Shown piece by piece: positions 1 through 10,335 of a stretch of DNA of 64,000 nt. The position numbers were made by a program, and so were the translations under genes. Numbering within the stretch: the first letter of the stretch is position 1; every line of letters starts with the position of its first letter. The notes under the pieces were generated by a model. It saw only the letters and a list, made by a program, of their open reading frames with translations. It was not told the origin of the DNA and made no database searches. The DNA comes from Pseudomonas brassicacearum. GTDB lineage: Bacteria; Pseudomonadota; Gammaproteobacteria; Pseudomonadales; Pseudomonadaceae. The DNA lies in contig NZ_MOBJ01000006.1 in assembly GCF_003732225.1 (NCBI RefSeq), positions 372,001 to 436,000 of the forward strand. Direction: 5' to 3'.

Positions 1-130
1 GGCGGCGCGGTCTTTACTGACTTTTGCGTTCGTCAGCGAGATGCTCGAACTGATTCAGCTGGAACCGCTGCGCGAGCATGTGGAACGACGGGTCGCCGCG
101 CAGCTGCGTAGCCTGGAGGTGTCGGCATGA
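1..130 (+). CDS. sufD: SufD, C-terminal end (partial)
   Basis: The frame starting at base 2 is open to a TGA at 128-130 and encodes about 42 residues ending in LRSLEVSA. It contains a FVSEMLELI / LREHVE stretch typical of the C-terminal helices of SufB/SufD proteins, which form the Fe-S assembly scaffold with the ATPase SufC. The gene begins outside the window. Its stop overlaps the sufS start as ATGA, so the two are probably translationally coupled. The assignment rests on the short tail plus the sufS-sufU-sufT context; SufB is unlikely because SufD normally sits next to SufS. Confidence 0.8.
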   Translation, partial: AARSLLTFAFVSEMLELIQLEPLREHVERRVAAQLRSLEVSA

Positions 131-1401
131 GTGACCTCGAAAACAGCCTTCAAGGACTATCGAAACCGCTTGATCTTGCGCCTGGCTACGACGTCGAACG
201 CGTGCGCCAGGCGTTCCCGATCCTCACGGAGACGATCTACGGCAAACCGCTGATTTACCTCGACAACGCCGCCACCAGCCAGAAGCCGCAGGCGGTCATC
301 GATGCCATGTCGCATTTCTTCCTGAAGGAGAACGCCAACGTACACCGTGGCGTGCACTACCTCTCGGTGCGCGCCACCGAGGAGTACGAGAAGGCTCGGG
401 CCAAGGTCCAGGGCTTCCTCAATGCCGAGCATGTCGAGGAGATCGTCTTTGTTCGCGGCACGACTGAAGCGATCAATCTGGTGGCGCAAACCTATGGCAA
501 GACTCAGCTCCGTGCAGGCGACGAGGTGCTGATTACTGCCATGGAGCACCACTCCAATATCGTGCCTTGGCAGATGCTCTGCGAACAGACTGGCGCCCGG
601 CTACGGGTGGCGCCTATCAACGACGCTGGCGAACTGCTGCTCGATGAGCTGGAACGGCTGATCGGACCCAGAACCCGGCTGGTGGCCGTCACGCATGTCT
701 CAAATGTGCTGGGCACCATCAATCCGATCCGGCGCATTGTCGAACTCGCCCACGCCCAAGGCGTACGCGTGCTGGTCGACGGTGCTCAGGCGGCTCCCCA
801 CCTCAAGGTCGACGTGCGGGCACTAGGCTGCGATTTCTACGCCTTGTCCGGCCACAAGATGTACGGCCCCACGGGCATCGGCGTGCTCTACGGCCGCCAC
901 GAGTTGCTCGAAAGCATGCCGCCTTATCAGGGCGGCGGCGACATGATCCTCTCGGTCAGCTTCGAGAAGACCGTCTACAACAAACCCCCGTACAAGTTTG
1001 AAGCGGGAACACCGAACATGGCCGGCGCTATCGGCCTCGGCGCAGCGATCGATTTTCTCGGTGAACTGGGACCAGAGGCGATTGCTGCTCACGAGCAGGC
1101 CGTGCAGGCCTACGCAACGAAGGCGCTGGCAGCGGTGCCCGGCCTCAGGCTGATCGGTACGGCAGCGGAGAAGGTCGGTGTTCTCTCGTTTGTCCTCGAC
1201 GGGATCCATCCGCACGATATCGGCACCATCCTTGACCGCGAAGGGATCGCGATTCGCACCGGGCACCACTGTGCGCAGCCCTTGATGAACCGTTTCGGCG
1301 TGGCCGCCACCGCCCGCGCCTCACTTGGCTGCTACAGCACCGAGCTTGATATCGATGCGCTGGTGGCGGGGCTGGCCAAGGTTCAGGAGGTGTTCCGATG
1401 A
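127..1401 (+). CDS. sufS: SufS cysteine desulfurase
   Basis: PLP-dependent class II cysteine desulfurase that takes sulfur from L-cysteine as a persulfide for Fe-S cluster assembly in the cytoplasm. At 424 aa it has family length. Visible motifs are the N-terminal YLDNAATSQKP, the PLP-lysine loop SGHKMYGPTGIG near residue 240 and the catalytic loop RTGHHCAQP with the active cysteine at about residue 382. The ATG overlaps the sufD stop by four bases and the gene overlaps sufU by four bases, so the operon is tightly coupled. Because the partner is SufU rather than SufE, the sulfur acceptor here is probably the zinc protein SufU. Confidence 0.96.
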   Translation: MSDLENSLQGLSKPLDLAPGYDVERVRQAFPILTETIYGKPLIYLDNAATSQKPQAVIDAMSHFFLKENANVHRGVHYLSVRATEEYEKARAKVQGFLNAEHVEEIVFVRGTTEAINLVAQTYGKTQLRAGDEVLITAMEHHSNIVPWQMLCEQTGARLRVAPINDAGELLLDELERLIGPRTRLVAVTHVSNVLGTINPIRRIVELAHAQGVRVLVDGAQAAPHLKVDVRALGCDFYALSGHKMYGPTGIGVLYGRHELLESMPPYQGGGDMILSVSFEKTVYNKPPYKFEAGTPNMAGAIGLGAAIDFLGELGPEAIAAHEQAVQAYATKALAAVPGLRLIGTAAEKVGVLSFVLDGIHPHDIGTILDREGIAIRTGHHCAQPLMNRFGVAATARASLGCYSTELDIDALVAGLAKVQEVFR

Positions 1402-1856
1402 GCCACGACGAACTGCGCGACCTCTACCAGGACGTGATCATCGACCACGGCAAGCGGCCGCGTAACTTCCGCCAGATAGAGGATGCTACCTGTACGGCGG
1501 AGGGTTTCAATCCGTTGTGCGGCGATGAGCTCAAGATTTACCTCAAGCTTGCGAACGGGGTGATCGAGGACATCAGTTTTCAGGGGGTTGGCTGCGCCAT
1601 CTCCCAGGCCTCGGCATCTCTGATGACGCTGGCGGTGAAGGGCAAAAAACCGGAGGAGGCGCAGGCACTTTTTGCCCGCGTGCATACGTTGCTCACCGAA
1701 GGGCCAAACGCCCGGGTGACGCCCGCGGAACTCGGCAAACTCGCGGTGCTTTCAGGCGTTTGGGAGTTTCCGGTGCGGGTCAAGTGCGCCACTCTGGCCT
1801 GGCACACACTGCGTAGCGCCCTCGAAGGCGGCGCCTCGCAGGTCACGACGGAGTAA
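1398..1856 (+). CDS. sufU: SufU sulfur-transfer protein
   Basis: IscU/NifU-fold protein of 152 aa. The three conserved cysteines are visible in NPLCGDEL, GVGCAISQAS and RVKCATLAW, with Asp next to the first cysteine. The 18-20 residue insertion between the second and third cysteine regions marks SufU rather than IscU. In Gram-positive bacteria SufU is a zinc-bound sulfurtransferase that activates SufS. Start ATG 1398 overlaps the sufS stop. A SufS-SufU pair is unusual in pseudomonads, which rely mainly on ISC, so this operon may be an accessory or acquired SUF system. Confidence 0.92.
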   Translation: MSHDELRDLYQDVIIDHGKRPRNFRQIEDATCTAEGFNPLCGDELKIYLKLANGVIEDISFQGVGCAISQASASLMTLAVKGKKPEEAQALFARVHTLLTEGPNARVTPAELGKLAVLSGVWEFPVRVKCATLAWHTLRSALEGGASQVTTE

Positions 1857-1862
1857 TCAGCC

Positions 1863-2711
1863 ATGGCAGCCACATTACCAATCCCCGGCATTCACCTCAG
1901 CAACTCGGCGCGAAAAGTCTTGCTCGATGCTCTGGCGGATGGGCACGTGCGCGGGGTGCGGCTGAAAATCGACGAGCACTTCGCGCATCAGTTTTTCTTC
2001 GAGCGCGCTGCCGAAGGAGATATCGCGGTCGAGGCAGACGGCATCACGCTGTTGCTCGATCCCGCGAGCGCGGAACGTGCCGATGGCTTGTCCATCGATT
2101 TCGAGTATGACCTGCATGGCGCCGGCTTCCACTTCGATAACCCGAATAAGCCGGGCTATCTGCAACCGGTCGAACTCACACGGGACTGCGTGGTGACGCT
2201 GATTCCCGGAGGGGAGCGACTGCAACTGGGGCGCGGCGAGCGGGTGGTGGTGACCCAGGCGCTCGGTGGCAGCTTCACGGTTCAAATCTCCAGGGGTCGG
2301 CTGGCGCGAATCGCCTCCGCTGACGCCGATGCGCTGGGCCAGGACGCTCACCCGCAAGGGCAACCTCAGGCAAGCGTGCAACCGGCGGTCAGCGGTGCCT
2401 TCGACATCCAGCAGGTGCTCGACATGTTGCGCACCGTCTACGACCCGGAGATTCCGGTCAATGTGGTCGATCTCGGGTTGATCTACCAATGTGAAGCCCG
2501 CTTGCTCGCCGACGGCGGCCAGCGAGTCGAGATCAAGATGTCGATGACCGCGCCCGGTTGCGGAATGGGCGACGTGCTGAAGGAAGAGGCGCGCAGCAAA
2601 GTCGAGACTATCCCTGGGGTCAGCGAGGTCGAGGTCGAGATCGTTTGGGACCCGCCTTGGGATCAAAGCCGCATGTCCGAGGCGGCGCGCTTGCAGTTGG
2701 GGCTGTTCTGA
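1863..2711 (+). CDS. sufT: SufT-like protein fused to a cysteine-free A-type (HesB/IscA) domain
   Basis: 282 aa, two parts. Residues about 8-100 resemble an A-type carrier (start IHLSNSARKVL, later GITLLLDPAS, LSIDFEYDLHGAGFHFDNPN), but all three metal-binding cysteines of IscA/SufA are absent; the usual C-terminal CGCG is replaced by PGYLQPV. Residues about 100-160 match the SufT N-terminal segment (TRDCVVTLIPGGERL, VVVTQALGGSFTVQI). Residues about 180-275 form a MIP18/PaaD (DUF59) domain with VYDPEIPVNVVDLGLIY, the active-site-like TAPGCGMGDVL, and WDPPWDQSRMS. SufT proteins help Fe-S maturation. The gene lies 6 bp after sufU. The fusion with a degenerate carrier domain is the odd point. 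Confidence 0.85.
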   Translation: MAATLPIPGIHLSNSARKVLLDALADGHVRGVRLKIDEHFAHQFFFERAAEGDIAVEADGITLLLDPASAERADGLSIDFEYDLHGAGFHFDNPNKPGYLQPVELTRDCVVTLIPGGERLQLGRGERVVVTQALGGSFTVQISRGRLARIASADADALGQDAHPQGQPQASVQPAVSGAFDIQQVLDMLRTVYDPEIPVNVVDLGLIYQCEARLLADGGQRVEIKMSMTAPGCGMGDVLKEEARSKVETIPGVSEVEVEIVWDPPWDQSRMSEAARLQLGLF

Positions 2712-2735
2712 GGAACCCGGTGTGAGGAGCCAATC

Positions 2736-4724
<1,989 letters not shown>

Positions 4725-4766
4725 AGGGCCAGAACTGAATCGAACCGTCAACGCGAGGAGGTAAAG

Positions 4767-5123
4767 ATGGACAGCAAGAGCGATCACAACCCGTACACGT
4801 ACCAACGCCTCAAACATCTATACCCTGATTACTTCAGTGCCATGGAGGCCTTGGGTACAGCGGCGCATCATGCCGGGCCGCTGGACGAGAAAACCGTCCA
4901 GTTGATTCAGCTCGGTGCCGCGGCGGCGATCCGCTCGGAGGGCGCAGTGCACAGTCATACCCGACGAGCGCTGGCAGCCGGGGCGACGACTGAGGAGATC
5001 CATCACACACTGATCGCACTGACCAGCACCATCGGTTTCCCGACCGTCATTGCGGCCATGAGCTGGGTGGACGATGTGACCGGGAAAGGCGGCAATGGCA
5101 TGCCTGAGTCAACGGTCCTGTAG
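4767..5123 (+). CDS. Carboxymuconolactone decarboxylase/AhpD-fold protein without cysteines
   Basis: 118 aa with the CMD helical fold signature (LDEKTVQLIQLGAAAAI, then EGAVHSHTRRALAAGATTEEI). AhpD-type members have a redox CxxC in the place occupied here by AVHS, and the whole protein contains no cysteine. Peroxidase-reductase chemistry like AhpD is therefore unlikely; a gamma-CMD-like or structural role is possible. The conserved histidine of the ExxxxxxxH motif remains. A good Shine-Dalgarno GAGGAGG lies before ATG 4767. It converges with the HutC-like gene. Confidence 0.85.
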   Translation: MDSKSDHNPYTYQRLKHLYPDYFSAMEALGTAAHHAGPLDEKTVQLIQLGAAAAIRSEGAVHSHTRRALAAGATTEEIHHTLIALTSTIGFPTVIAAMSWVDDVTGKGGNGMPESTVL

Positions 5124-5156
5124 CGGTTGCCCCAGTGACACTAGGGCGATCAGGGC

Positions 5157-5894
5157 TCAACTGTCTCTGTGGGCTCCGTTTACTGGCAGGCGACTGCCCA
5201 GGCGATAGCGTGAGGAGGGATGAACCAAGCGCACGTAAGTGACGATCTTGCCCTGACTCCAGGTCCGACGCATGAGGACCAGGCAGGGTTCGTTGGCATC
5301 GATTTGCATGTGCTTGCTTTCATCGCTGCTGGGGTGGCTGGCTTCGACGATATGTTCCATTTCATCGGGTCTGATGACCTGCAACAGGTATCTGGCCGGT
5401 TGCAGGTGTTCGCCAAAGTCTTGCTGCAGAAATTCCGGTACCAACTCGGGATTGACGTAGCGATCCTCGAGTTGCACCGGTACACCTTCTTCGCAATGCA
5501 CACAGATCAGATGAAAAACCGAAGAGCCGGTGGCCAGCGCCAGGGCGGCGGCCACCGGCATCGAGGCGGCCTCGCGTCCCAGATGCAGGACGCGACACGT
5601 GTAGCTATGACCCCGGGCGACGATCTCGTCGGCGATGTTGGTGATTCGCAGCAGGTTCGATTGCGGTTTGCTTTCCGCCACGAAGGTCCCGACGCCCGAG
5701 ATCCGCACCAGATGACCTTCTTCGGTCAGTTCGCGCAATGCCCGATTGACGGTCATGCGCGACATGCCCAGCTCCTGCACCAAACGGTTCTCTGACGGGA
5801 TCAGGTCGCCGGGCTTCCAGACGCCCGCGCGAAGCTGGCTCTGCACAAAGTCCTTCGCGCGCCGATAGAGGGCTTGCGGTGCATTTTTGATCAT
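5157..5894 (-). CDS. hutC: GntR/UTRA repressor, HutC-like
   Basis: 245 aa. Winged-helix GntR domain at residues 1-72 (PSENRLVQELGMSRMTVNRAL, LVRISGVGTFV), then a UTRA ligand domain at about 90-235 (DEIVARGHSY, VPVQLEDRYVNPELVP, ending RYRLGSRL). This matches HutC, which binds urocanate and represses histidine use. Its ATG overlaps the aminotransferase stop, so it is the last gene of the ABC-aminotransferase operon. GTATATAC-core palindromes at 10309, 13544 and 13833 are the expected operators and would make it autoregulated. It may be a HutC paralogue, since no hutU/hutI/hutG genes are nearby. Confidence 0.88.
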   Translation of the reverse strand: MIKNAPQALYRRAKDFVQSQLRAGVWKPGDLIPSENRLVQELGMSRMTVNRALRELTEEGHLVRISGVGTFVAESKPQSNLLRITNIADEIVARGHSYTCRVLHLGREAASMPVAAALALATGSSVFHLICVHCEEGVPVQLEDRYVNPELVPEFLQQDFGEHLQPARYLLQVIRPDEMEHIVEASHPSSDESKHMQIDANEPCLVLMRRTWSQGKIVTYVRLVHPSSRYRLGSRLPVNGAHRDS

Positions 5895-7030
5895 CAGTCG
5901 GTCCGCGTCTCTTGTACGGCAAGTACTCTTGCCAGGGCTTTGAGGAAAAGGTCGTTATCCTCACAGCTTCCGATGGATACCCGCAAGTACTGAGTGTGAC
6001 CGACTTCGCGCCAGGGCTTGATGATCACCCCCTCGCGTAGCAGCGCCTGATTGATGATTTCGGCAGGCCATGGGGTGCTGAAGTACAGGAAATTGGCCAT
6101 CGACGGCGCGGTCGCCAGGCCTTGTTCCTGCAGAGCGGCCACCAGACGCCGGCGTTCGCTGGCAACATGGGAAAGACAGGCCTGTAGATGTTCGTCGTCG
6201 GCCAGCGCCGCAACCGCTGCGGCCTGGGCTACGCGGTTGACGTTGAAGGGCGTACGCAGACGGTTGATCAGATCAGCCAGTAGCGGATCGCTGACGATGC
6301 CGTAGCCGACTCGCAACCCCGCCAGGGAAAAGGCCTTGGAGAAGGTCCGCAGCAAGATGAATGGCTTGCCGCTGGCCTGAATCAAGCCCAGGCAATCCGG
6401 ATAATCGGCCTCGAATCGGGCGTATTCGTAATAGGCTTCGTCGAACACCAGCAAACAGTGCGCGGGCAATGCGTCGAGCAATTGCTGCAACTCATCGGCG
6501 CTGAGGGTGCAGCCGACGGGATTGGATGGGCAGGAGAACATCAGCAGACGAGTGCGCGGGGTGAGCGCAGCGATCATCGCCGGCACGTCGAAGGTCCCGT
6601 CGGCCGTCATCGGTACGCCCACCACTCGGGCACCGGCGGCCATTGGATAAATGAAGTGCAAGCCAAAGGACGGTACCACTGTGACGACTTCATCGTCGTG
6701 GTCCAAAAACACTCGACTGATGATGCTCAGCAGATCTTCCGAGCCATTGCCGAAGACCAATTGATCACCTGGTACGCCGAGTTTTTTCGAGAGGGCGGCG
6801 CGTAATATCTGGCAACTGGCATCCGGGTACAGCGCAATTTCATCACAGGCCTGGGCCGTGGCGGCCGTCACGGCGGGGGCCGGGCCCATCGGGTTTTCAT
6901 TGCTGCCCAGTTTTGCGACGCGGGTCAGGCCGAAGCGCTGGCGCACCGCATCCGAGCCGAGGCCGGCGTTATAGCTGGCAAGGTCGCGCACTTCGGCGCG
7001 GGCTAACAGATTCAAGTCGTTGGCATTCAT
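5894..7030 (-). CDS. HisC-like class I/II PLP aminotransferase
   Basis: 378 aa, histidinol-phosphate aminotransferase family. Seen: [13 protein letters not shown] near the N-terminus, [18 protein letters not shown] and the PLP-lysine motif [17 protein letters not shown]. HisC enzymes transaminate histidinol phosphate, but several HisC paralogues work on aromatic amino acids or imidazole-pyruvate. The gene sits in an ABC transporter/HutC-like operon, not a his biosynthetic cluster, so a catabolic transaminase between histidine and imidazolepyruvate (or a related 2-oxoacid) is inferred. Its start overlaps the ABC ATPase stop and its stop overlaps the hutC-like start. Confidence 0.88.
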   Translation of the reverse strand: MNANDLNLLARAEVRDLASYNAGLGSDAVRQRFGLTRVAKLGSNENPMGPAPAVTAATAQACDEIALYPDASCQILRAALSKKLGVPGDQLVFGNGSEDLLSIISRVFLDHDDEVVTVVPSFGLHFIYPMAAGARVVGVPMTADGTFDVPAMIAALTPRTRLLMFSCPSNPVGCTLSADELQQLLDALPAHCLLVFDEAYYEYARFEADYPDCLGLIQASGKPFILLRTFSKAFSLAGLRVGYGIVSDPLLADLINRLRTPFNVNRVAQAAAVAALADDEHLQACLSHVASERRRLVAALQEQGLATAPSMANFLYFSTPWPAEIINQALLREGVIIKPWREVGHTQYLRVSIGSCEDNDLFLKALARVLAVQETRTD

Positions 7031-7866
7031 ACTGGGCTGATCTCTTGGGTGTCTTGCCAGAAGGCGTTGCGGTCCAGGTAGTTCTGCAGGAACTGCTGCA
7101 GACGCGGCTGTTCGGCGTTGTGAAAAATTTCGCGGGGCGTGCCATGAGCAACCACCTGGCCCTGATCGAGAAACACCACCGAGTCGGCAACCTGGGCGGC
7201 GAAGCCCATCTCGTGGGTGACCACCACCATGGTCATGCCTTCCCTGGCCAGGGTCTTCATGACCTGCAGCACTTCGCCGACCAGTTCCGGGTCGAGGGCA
7301 GACGTGGGTTCATCGAACAGCATGATGTGCGGCTCCATCGCCAATGCCCGGGCAATCGCCACGCGCTGTTGCTGACCACCGGACAGCTGCGCCGGATAGG
7401 CCGCGGCCTTGTGGGCCAAGCCGACTTTATCGAGCATCGCCATGGCCCGTTGCCGAGCGTCATCGGCAGACAGCTTGCGCACGCGCAACAAGGCTTCACT
7501 GACATTGCCGAGGGCGGTCATGTGCGGCCACAGGTTGAACTGCTGGAAGACCATGCCGACATTGCGCCGCACCCGATTGATTTGCGACTGCGTCGCGCGC
7601 TTGCGGCCTTTGCCGTTTTCCGGCACCCAGCCAAGCAATTGACCCTCGATGTAAATTTCGCCCTCGTCGTATTCTTCGAGGAACGCCATGCTGCGTAGCA
7701 GGGTGCTTTTGCCCGAGCCGGAGGGGCCGATCAGGCACACCACTTCAGAATGCCGGACCTGCAAGTCGATACCCTTGAGTACGCGCAGAGTGCCGAAGCT
7801 CTTGCCGACGTTGTGCAGCGTGAGCATCGGCTCGCGGTTGTCGGAGAGTGCCTTGGGAGTCTTCAT
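7027..7866 (-). CDS. Amino-acid-type ABC transporter ATP-binding protein
   Basis: 279 aa from ATG 7866, chosen because AGGTGA lies about 5 bp upstream; an in-frame ATG at 7971 overlaps the permease stop and would add 35 residues of low-complexity sequence. Walker A is [12 protein letters not shown], signature [15 protein letters not shown], Walker [13 protein letters not shown] and H-loop [10 protein letters not shown]. This is the HisP/GlnQ family of polar amino acid importers. It energises the two permeases encoded just upstream. The aminotransferase start overlaps its stop. Confidence 0.93.
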   Translation of the reverse strand: MKTPKALSDNREPMLTLHNVGKSFGTLRVLKGIDLQVRHSEVVCLIGPSGSGKSTLLRSMAFLEEYDEGEIYIEGQLLGWVPENGKGRKRATQSQINRVRRNVGMVFQQFNLWPHMTALGNVSEALLRVRKLSADDARQRAMAMLDKVGLAHKAAAYPAQLSGGQQQRVAIARALAMEPHIMLFDEPTSALDPELVGEVLQVMKTLAREGMTMVVVTHEMGFAAQVADSVVFLDQGQVVAHGTPREIFHNAEQPRLQQFLQNYLDRNAFWQDTQEISPV

Positions 7867-7967
7867 CGCTTCACCTGATTGTTTCAATACGGATGAGTGT
7901 GGCGGGACTGCTGGCGTCGAAGTGACGGGGTTCGCGCGCAGGTCCGTAGCGGTGGGGAGGAGGTTGT

Positions 7968-8639
7968 TCATCGCGGTTGCTTCTGCATGAAACGCCCGAC
8001 GCGTAGTTCCAGCAGCATGCCCAGCCGGGAACAGGCTTCCACCAGCAGCAGGTAGCCAATGCACAGCACCAGCAGGGTTTCGACAAAGGCGAAGGTTTCC
8101 GAGCCGATGCCGGTCAGGACCATGGTCAGTTCGGGGATGGTGATGATCGATAGCACGGCGGTTTCCTTGCACAGAATAGTCACCAGGTTGACCAACGCTG
8201 GCAGGATGATCACCAGCATTTGCGGGATCTGGATGCGGGTGATGCATTGCAGACGGCTGATGCCCAGGCAGTCGGCGGCTTCCAGTTGCCCGCGGGCTAC
8301 CGATTCAAAACCGGTGCGGAAAATTTCGGCGAAGTACACGCTGCCATAAATGCCCAAACCGAGAATACCGGCCGGTATCGGGTCCAGGCTCAGACCGAAA
8401 GACGGGCCGCCGTAATACACCAGGAACAACTGGACCAGAAACGGCGTACTTCGAATCATCTCGATGAACATCCGCAACGGCGCGCGAACCAGGCTGTTGC
8501 CGAACAGCTGGGCGACGGCAATCAACAGCCCCAACAGCAGACCCAGCGCTACACCCGAAGACCAGGTGCCGAGGGTGACCATGAAGCCTTCACCGATGTC
8601 GCCGAGGTGGTCGGTGATGATCGTGGGGTCAAAGATCAT
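7968..8639 (-). CDS. Amino-acid-type ABC transporter permease
   Basis: 223 aa from ATG 8639 (MIFDPTII), which overlaps the stop of the preceding permease as ATGA; longer open frame upstream is not needed. HisMQ-family membrane protein with several hydrophobic helices and the family motifs [16 protein letters not shown] and the EAA loop around [18 protein letters not shown]. It should form a heterodimeric inner-membrane channel with the product of 8636-9295. Confidence 0.92.
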   Translation of the reverse strand: MIFDPTIITDHLGDIGEGFMVTLGTWSSGVALGLLLGLLIAVAQLFGNSLVRAPLRMFIEMIRSTPFLVQLFLVYYGGPSFGLSLDPIPAGILGLGIYGSVYFAEIFRTGFESVARGQLEAADCLGISRLQCITRIQIPQMLVIILPALVNLVTILCKETAVLSIITIPELTMVLTGIGSETFAFVETLLVLCIGYLLLVEACSRLGMLLELRVGRFMQKQPR

Positions 8640-9295
8640 GCGGTGCGCTCCTTCAGATGGCGTTCCAGCAGGCCGCCAAAAAACGCCAGCGGAATGTTGA
8701 TCAGGCAATAGAAGCCGGCCAGCATCAGGTAGTCCTGAACGAACAGGTAGTCACTGGCCGCAATGTTCTGCGCCGTGCGGGTCAGGTCGGCCAGGCCCAC
8801 CACCGACACCAGCGAGGAGGCCTTGATCAGCAGGATCATTTCATTGACCAGTGCCGGCAGGGTCAGGCGCACGGCTTGAGGGACACGGATGCGCACCAGC
8901 ATTTGCCCTGAACTCAGCCCCAGCAGCCCGGCGGCTTCCAGCTGACCGCCGGGGATGGCAAGAAAGCCACCGCGCATGATTTCAGCGATGTACGCTCCCG
9001 CCGCCAGGGACAGGCCGATCACCGCCGCCACCATGGGCGAGACGTTGGGCAGGCCGATACGCGGCAGGAAGTAATAGATGAACAGCAATTGCACCAGCAG
9101 CGGAATGCCGCGGAACACGAAGATATAAGCGCCACCCAAGCGCCTCAACAACGGCAAGGGCGAAAGACGTAAGCTGCCGACGATAACGCCGATGACAAAG
9201 CCGATGGCCAACGCCGAGACGGAAATCTCGAGGGTCACCAGCAGGCTGCCCAACAGCAGCGGCAGGTTTTGCAGCAGTAAAGGCCAATCGAACAT
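8636..9295 (-). CDS. Amino-acid-type ABC transporter permease
   Basis: 219 aa HisMQ-family permease. Seen: N-terminal helices, FRGIPLLVQLLFIYYFLP, the EAA-loop segment IPGGQLEAAGLLGLSSGQ, and the C-terminal LVSVVGLADLTRTAQ typical of polar amino acid permeases. It overlaps the next permease by four bases and follows the binding-protein gene by 75 bp, so it belongs to one transcription unit with it. Confidence 0.92.
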   Translation of the reverse strand: MFDWPLLLQNLPLLLGSLLVTLEISVSALAIGFVIGVIVGSLRLSPLPLLRRLGGAYIFVFRGIPLLVQLLFIYYFLPRIGLPNVSPMVAAVIGLSLAAGAYIAEIMRGGFLAIPGGQLEAAGLLGLSSGQMLVRIRVPQAVRLTLPALVNEMILLIKASSLVSVVGLADLTRTAQNIAASDYLFVQDYLMLAGFYCLINIPLAFFGGLLERHLKERTA

Positions 9296-9370
9296 CGTCG
9301 TGCCTCCAGCATGGATAAATCACCGGCTCGGCTGAGCCGGCGATCCGTTCATCGAATCCGCGAACCCGGT

Positions 9371-10207
9371 TTACCAGGTCGGGTCGAAGTCAGCTTTTGG
9401 CACGTCCATTTCGGTTCCCAGCCATTTCTTCTGCAGGGCGGCGAGACGACCGTCATCGTGCATTTTCAACATGGCGGTATCGAGGGCGGCAATCAGGCTA
9501 TTGGCGTCGTCATCCTTGCGTCCCAGGTAGGCGAAGTAGGATTTCTTGCCGAACGGAGGCATGACCACTTTGTACTTGTCCGGATGCTGGGCGGCGACGT
9601 AGGAAATGTTCGGCAGCGAGTTGGCGACGGCAACGATGCGTTTGGTCCCAAGCTCTGCGTAGGCCTGGTTGTTGTCGATGTATTCCCGGACATCGACTTT
9701 CTTCGGCAGGGTGGAGGAGAAGGTTTTCAGTTCTTCGAGCTGCGCCGAACCCTTGCCGGCGCCCACGGCTTTGCCAGCGATGTCTTCGGGTTTATTGATG
9801 GGACTGTCCTTGGCGCGGACCAGCAAGGCCACTGTTGCCTCGGCGATCGGCATCACGAAGTGATAACGCTCCTTACGCGCCTTGGTGACGATAATGGGGC
9901 CTGCGACCATGTCGAATTTCTTCGCTTCAAGCCCCGGCAACACACTTGGCCATGGCAAGTCCATGAACCTGACCTTGACCCCCAGCTCTTTGCCCAGTTG
10001 CTCGAACAGCTCGGCGTTCAGGCCTTTCTGTTTACCGTTCTCGGTAAAGTCGAAAGGTGCAAATTGCAGCTCGGTACCAACCACCAGCTCACCGGCCTTT
10101 TTCACATCGGCGAGCTGATCGGCCTGGGCCGCCATACAGGCGCCCGCCAGGGTCAGTGCGATGCACAGACCGTTGATTTTTTTACTGAACAGAGAATCGA
10201 GTTGCAT
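9371..10207 (-). CDS. Periplasmic solute-binding protein, family 3
   Basis: 278 aa with a clear Sec signal peptide (hydrophobic LCIALTLAGACMAAQA, cleavage near residue 29). Family 3 motifs: ADVKKAGELVVGTELQFAPF, LPWPSVLPGLEAKKFDMV, ITVTKARKERYHF-like segment with the carboxylate-binding Arg. The second-lobe aspartate that usually grips the substrate alpha-amino group (in ..AVxADxP..) is not evident; the stretch reads IVAVANSLPN. This hints at a ligand without a free alpha-amine, such as a hydroxy acid or urocanate-like acid. First gene of the operon, 105 bp downstream of the operator at 10309-10324. Confidence 0.9.
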   Translation of the reverse strand: MQLDSLFSKKINGLCIALTLAGACMAAQADQLADVKKAGELVVGTELQFAPFDFTENGKQKGLNAELFEQLGKELGVKVRFMDLPWPSVLPGLEAKKFDMVAGPIIVTKARKERYHFVMPIAEATVALLVRAKDSPINKPEDIAGKAVGAGKGSAQLEELKTFSSTLPKKVDVREYIDNNQAYAELGTKRIVAVANSLPNISYVAAQHPDKYKVVMPPFGKKSYFAYLGRKDDDANSLIAALDTAMLKMHDDGRLAALQKKWLGTEMDVPKADFDPTW

Positions 10208-10308
10208 GGTGTAACTCCTTCATCAGGTGCAGCGAGGCTTATGGTGTGTGTTGGATCTAGTTATGTGTTGCAGGTGATTCATGACCGCTGCAGCAGTTAA
10301 CGTGCCAA

Positions 10309-10324
10309 TGCGGTATATACAGCT
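10309..10324. promoter_or_regulatory. HutC-type operator, copy 1
   Basis: Core GTATATAC at 10313-10320 within TGCGGTATATACAGCT. It lies in the 128-bp gap between the FAD dehydrogenase gene and the binding-protein gene, about 105 bp before the latter's start. It shares the core with the sites at 13544 and 13833. HutC operators in Pseudomonas centre on TGTATATACA, so repression of the ABC-aminotransferase-hutC operon by the HutC-like protein is inferred. Confidence 0.65.
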
Positions 10325-10335
10325 TCAATTCGAAT

